From Lentisphaerae bacterium RIFOXYC12_FULL_60_16 (GTDB lineage Bacteria > Verrucomicrobiota > Kiritimatiellia > UBA8416 > YA12-FULL-60-10): a stretch of 59,441 nucleotides of DNA. Under the pieces are notes generated by a model, which worked only from the letters and a program-made list of their open reading frames with translations, was not told the DNA's origin and ran no database searches. The DNA is taken from assembly GCA_001803315.1 (NCBI GenBank), contig MHBQ01000005.1, forward strand, positions 55,204 to 114,644, written 5' to 3'. How positions within the stretch are numbered: position 1 is the first letter of the stretch; each line of letters begins with the position of its first letter. Positions 57,217 through 59,441 of this stretch are shown piece after piece. Made by a program: the position numbers and the translations under genes.

Positions 57217-59031
57217 TCAGGACCGGCGCTGGCGTTTGCGTTCGAGTTCCCGCAGCAGACGTTTACGCAGCCGGATGAATTTCGGGGTGATTTCAACCAG
57301 TTCATCATCGTTGATGTATTCGATGGACTGTTCGAGGCTCAGGCGGACGGCCGGGGCGTATTCCAGGTTGCGATCCTTGCCGGCTGCCCGGATGTTGGTC
57401 ATCTCCTTGGCTTTCTGGATGTTGACCACCATGTCCATATCCAGGCAATGCTCGCCGACAATCATGCCCTCGTAGCATTCCTCGCCGGGATCGACAAACA
57501 GCAGGCCGCGCGCTTGCAGGCCGTCGATGGCGAACGAGGCCGACTTGCCGTTGGCCATGCTGATCATGACGCCCTTGGTGCGCTGGGGGAGATCCCCGGC
57601 AAACGGGGCGTAGTGGAGGAAACAGTGGGAGATGATGGCTTCACCGGCGGATACGGTCAGCAGTTTGCTGCGCAGGCCGATCAGGCCGCGGGTGGTGATG
57701 TGGAACTCCTGCAGGGTCCACGCGCCGTGGTTCTCGACATGGACCAGGATTCCCCGCCGCATACCGACCAGCTCGACGATCTTGCCCGCATAAATGGTCG
57801 GGACATCCACCGTGAGCACCTCGATGGGTTCCTCCTTGACGCCGTTGTGGTCGCGGCAGATCACGTGCGGCTGGGAGACGGTCATTTCAAACCCTTCCCG
57901 GCGCATGTTCTCGATGAGGATGGAGAGATGCAGGACGCCGCGCCCGCTGACCTTGAATGTCTCGCCCCCGATTTCCTCCACGTGCAGGGCGACATCCCGC
58001 TGGGGTTCCTGGAGCAGGCGTTCCCGGAGGTGGCGGCTGGTGACGTATTTGCCGTCGCGGCCGAAGAAGGGGGAATCGTTGATACGGAACAGCATGGACA
58101 GGGTGGGTTCATCGATGTTCAGCGGCGGGAGGGCTTCCGGTTGTTCGGCGGCGGCGATGGTATCGCCGATATCGATGTCGGGGATGCCGACCACGGCGCA
58201 GATGTCGCCGCAGACCACGGTGTCGACCGAGGCCCGGTCGAGCCCCTCGAAGGTAAACAACTGCTTGAGCTGGACCTGCCGGGTTTCGCCCTTGCGGCTG
58301 ATATGGCAGACCGGATCGGTCAGGTTCAGGTTGCCGCGGTACACGCGCCCGATACCGGTCCGACCGACATAGTCGGAATGCTGGATACTGGTCACCTGCA
58401 TCTGGACGGGGCCGTTGGACAGGGCGGGATGGGGGATCCGGTCCAGGATGGCGTCCATCAGCGGGATGATCGAATTGCGTTCGCCCTCAAGGGTGGTGGA
58501 GGCCCAGCCGTCGCGCCCGCTGGCATACAGCATGGGGAAGTCGAGTTGCAGGTCGCTGGCGCCCAGTTCGGCGAACAGGTCGAAGATCCGGTCGTGGACG
58601 ATGTCCGGACGGGCGTCCTTCTTATCCACCTTGTTGATGATGACCAGACATTGGAGTCCCAGTTGGAGGGCTTTATGCAAAACGAACCGGGTTTGCGGCA
58701 TGGGGCCGTCTGCGGCATCCACCAGCAGGAGGGCGCCGTCGGCCATCTTGAGTACCCGTTCCACCTGGCCGGCAAAATCGCTGTGGCCGGGGGTATCGAT
58801 GATGTTGATCTTGGTGTTCCGGTAACGGACACTGACGTTCTTGGAGAGGATGGTGATGCCGCGTTCGCGTTCCAAGTCGTTGCTATCCAGGAAACAGTCG
58901 TGGAAATCCTCACTTTTTGGAAACAGGTTGCACTGTTTGAGGATTTGATCGACCAGGGTGGTTTTCCCGTGGTCGACATGCGCGATAATCGCAATATTGC
59001 GGATCGCCTGATTCTGTGCTGGGTTATTCAT
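57217..59031 (-). CDS. typA: TypA/BipA translational GTPase
   Basis: 604 aa, usual for the family, from ATG 59031 (the frame stays open upstream but is not protein-like). GTPase motifs are G1 IIAHVDHGKTTLV, G2 RERGITI, G3 DTPGHSDFAG and G4 INKVDKKDAR. The BipA-specific C-terminal domain includes GMRRGILVHVENHGAWTLQE. It is a ribosome-binding GTPase involved in assembly and stress adaptation. No Shine-Dalgarno sequence precedes the ATG; the upstream sequence is CTCC-rich. It is divergent from the partial gene at 59155. Confidence 0.93.
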   Translation of the reverse strand: MNNPAQNQAIRNIAIIAHVDHGKTTLVDQILKQCNLFPKSEDFHDCFLDSNDLERERGITILSKNVSVRYRNTKINIIDTPGHSDFAGQVERVLKMADGALLLVDAADGPMPQTRFVLHKALQLGLQCLVIINKVDKKDARPDIVHDRIFDLFAELGASDLQLDFPMLYASGRDGWASTTLEGERNSIIPLMDAILDRIPHPALSNGPVQMQVTSIQHSDYVGRTGIGRVYRGNLNLTDPVCHISRKGETRQVQLKQLFTFEGLDRASVDTVVCGDICAVVGIPDIDIGDTIAAAEQPEALPPLNIDEPTLSMLFRINDSPFFGRDGKYVTSRHLRERLLQEPQRDVALHVEEIGGETFKVSGRGVLHLSILIENMRREGFEMTVSQPHVICRDHNGVKEEPIEVLTVDVPTIYAGKIVELVGMRRGILVHVENHGAWTLQEFHITTRGLIGLRSKLLTVSAGEAIISHCFLHYAPFAGDLPQRTKGVMISMANGKSASFAIDGLQARGLLFVDPGEECYEGMIVGEHCLDMDMVVNIQKAKEMTNIRAAGKDRNLEYAPAVRLSLEQSIEYINDDELVEITPKFIRLRKRLLRELERKRQRRS

Positions 59032-59154
59032 AAAGCGGAGGAGGTTAGTATCATAGCGGGGGAGCAATAGCAAATGGACGTTTACATGCCGTGGTGTCCG
59101 GTCCCGGCAAATGCATTTGACCGGTCCGGGAAGCCGGGGCATTATACGGGAACC

Positions 59155-59441
59155 ATGCGTCCTATCGATGACCAATCCTGGATCCGGGCAACGTTGCGGT
59201 GTGAGGATACCGGATCGGTTCCTTACCAGTTCATGCTGTCGCCTGTCGCGCAGGAGAAACTGTGCGGCCACTACGGGCCTGACCTGGCAACCCGCCTGCG
59301 CCTGCCCCTGCGCATGAGCAGCCCGAAATCCATCAAGCCGCTGTATGCCGATCCGCGGCAATTCGGACCGACCGCGGTTGATGAGTTCGGCGTGGTATGG
59401 TCCACCAGTCCCATCGACCGCGGCAGCCCCATCGGGCCATC
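59155..59441 (+). CDS. Uroporphyrinogen decarboxylase-like protein, N-terminus only
   Basis: 95 codons from ATG 59155 run off the window with no stop. The sequence MRPIDDQSWIRATLRCEDTG then SVPYQFMLSPVAQEKLCGHY and FGPTAVDEFGVVWSTSPIDR resembles the start of UroD-like proteins (MtaA/CmuA/UroD superfamily), which are expanded in Lentisphaerae and Kiritimatiellae. GGGA lies close to the ATG. It is probably not the haem-pathway HemE, since such proteins often occur in methyl-transfer or sugar loci. Divergent from typA. Confidence 0.65.
   Translation, partial: MRPIDDQSWIRATLRCEDTGSVPYQFMLSPVAQEKLCGHYGPDLATRLRLPLRMSSPKSIKPLYADPRQFGPTAVDEFGVVWSTSPIDRGSPIGP

Noticed and set aside
57448-59070. 540-codon plus-strand frame opposite typA
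   Set aside because: The product is Asp/Gly/Val-rich antisense noise; TypA motifs are unambiguous on the other strand.

Overview
The window looks like a chromosomal segment of a GC-rich Verrucomicrobiota-type bacterium, most likely of the Kiritimatiellota/Lentisphaerota side of the PVC group. This is inferred from content, not from a marker gene: a sulfatase, an SUMF1-type protein, large secreted parallel beta-helix proteins with PKD domains, T5SS/PEP-CTERM-type repeat proteins, a Gfo/Idh-like protein, a UroD-like protein, and an exosortase K plus MSEP-CTERM pair. No rRNA, tRNA or CRISPR array was seen.

Layout. (1) 1-19.9 kb: secreted-protein and carbohydrate region. It holds two related beta-helix/PKD proteins, a Gfo/Idh-like protein, a nucleotidyltransferase with a small partner, and a sugar-isomerase-like gene followed by exosortase K and its MSEP-CTERM protein. 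A 1388-aa internally duplicated repeat protein, a tandem pair of small secreted proteins, an SUMF1-like secreted protein, an AraC regulator and a polysaccharide deacetylase complete it. (2) 19.96-38.9 kb: an accessory, mostly anti-phage island. It holds an internally deleted RhuM gene coupled to a sulfatase, an aldo/keto reductase, a HigBA-like toxin-antitoxin pair, a complete type I restriction-modification operon with an embedded DUF1016/YhcG nuclease gene, and an AvcD-like deaminase module ending in a retropepsin-like protease. A SIR2-HerA pair, a DUF3037 gene and a truncated REP-associated transposase follow. (3) 38.9-59.4 kb: metabolic and housekeeping genes. These are a TolB/TPR protein with a CxxCH motif, a CocE-type hydrolase, a ~284-bp MITE-like element, a large uncharacterised protein, a sugar isomerase/SGNH hydrolase/aldo-keto reductase cluster, glycogen phosphorylase, a frameshifted tex, a transglutaminase-like lipoprotein, a small lipoprotein, a sialidase-like protein, typA/bipA and the start of a UroD-like gene.

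The most unusual structure is in the island. Four same-orientation copies of a ~65-80 bp repeat (core GCAAATATCTGCAAATAT) lie at 19.96, 22.96, 23.99 and 34.03 kb, each just upstream of a defence gene or the debris of one. Copy 2 is fused directly to a 35-codon tail of a second hsdM. Copy 4 is fused directly to a 36-codon tail of a second hsdS. Copy 3 sits 15 bp before the intact hsdR, and copy 1 precedes the shortened rhuM. I read this as scars of several type I R-M-like operons that shared a leader or recombination repeat and then collapsed. The best candidate for a little-described system is the five-gene module at 31.08-33.76 kb: ribbon-helix-helix-like protein, AvcD-type deaminase with a zinc-ribbon insert, two tiny proteins and a retropepsin-like protease. 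It lies between the two hsdS-tail copies.
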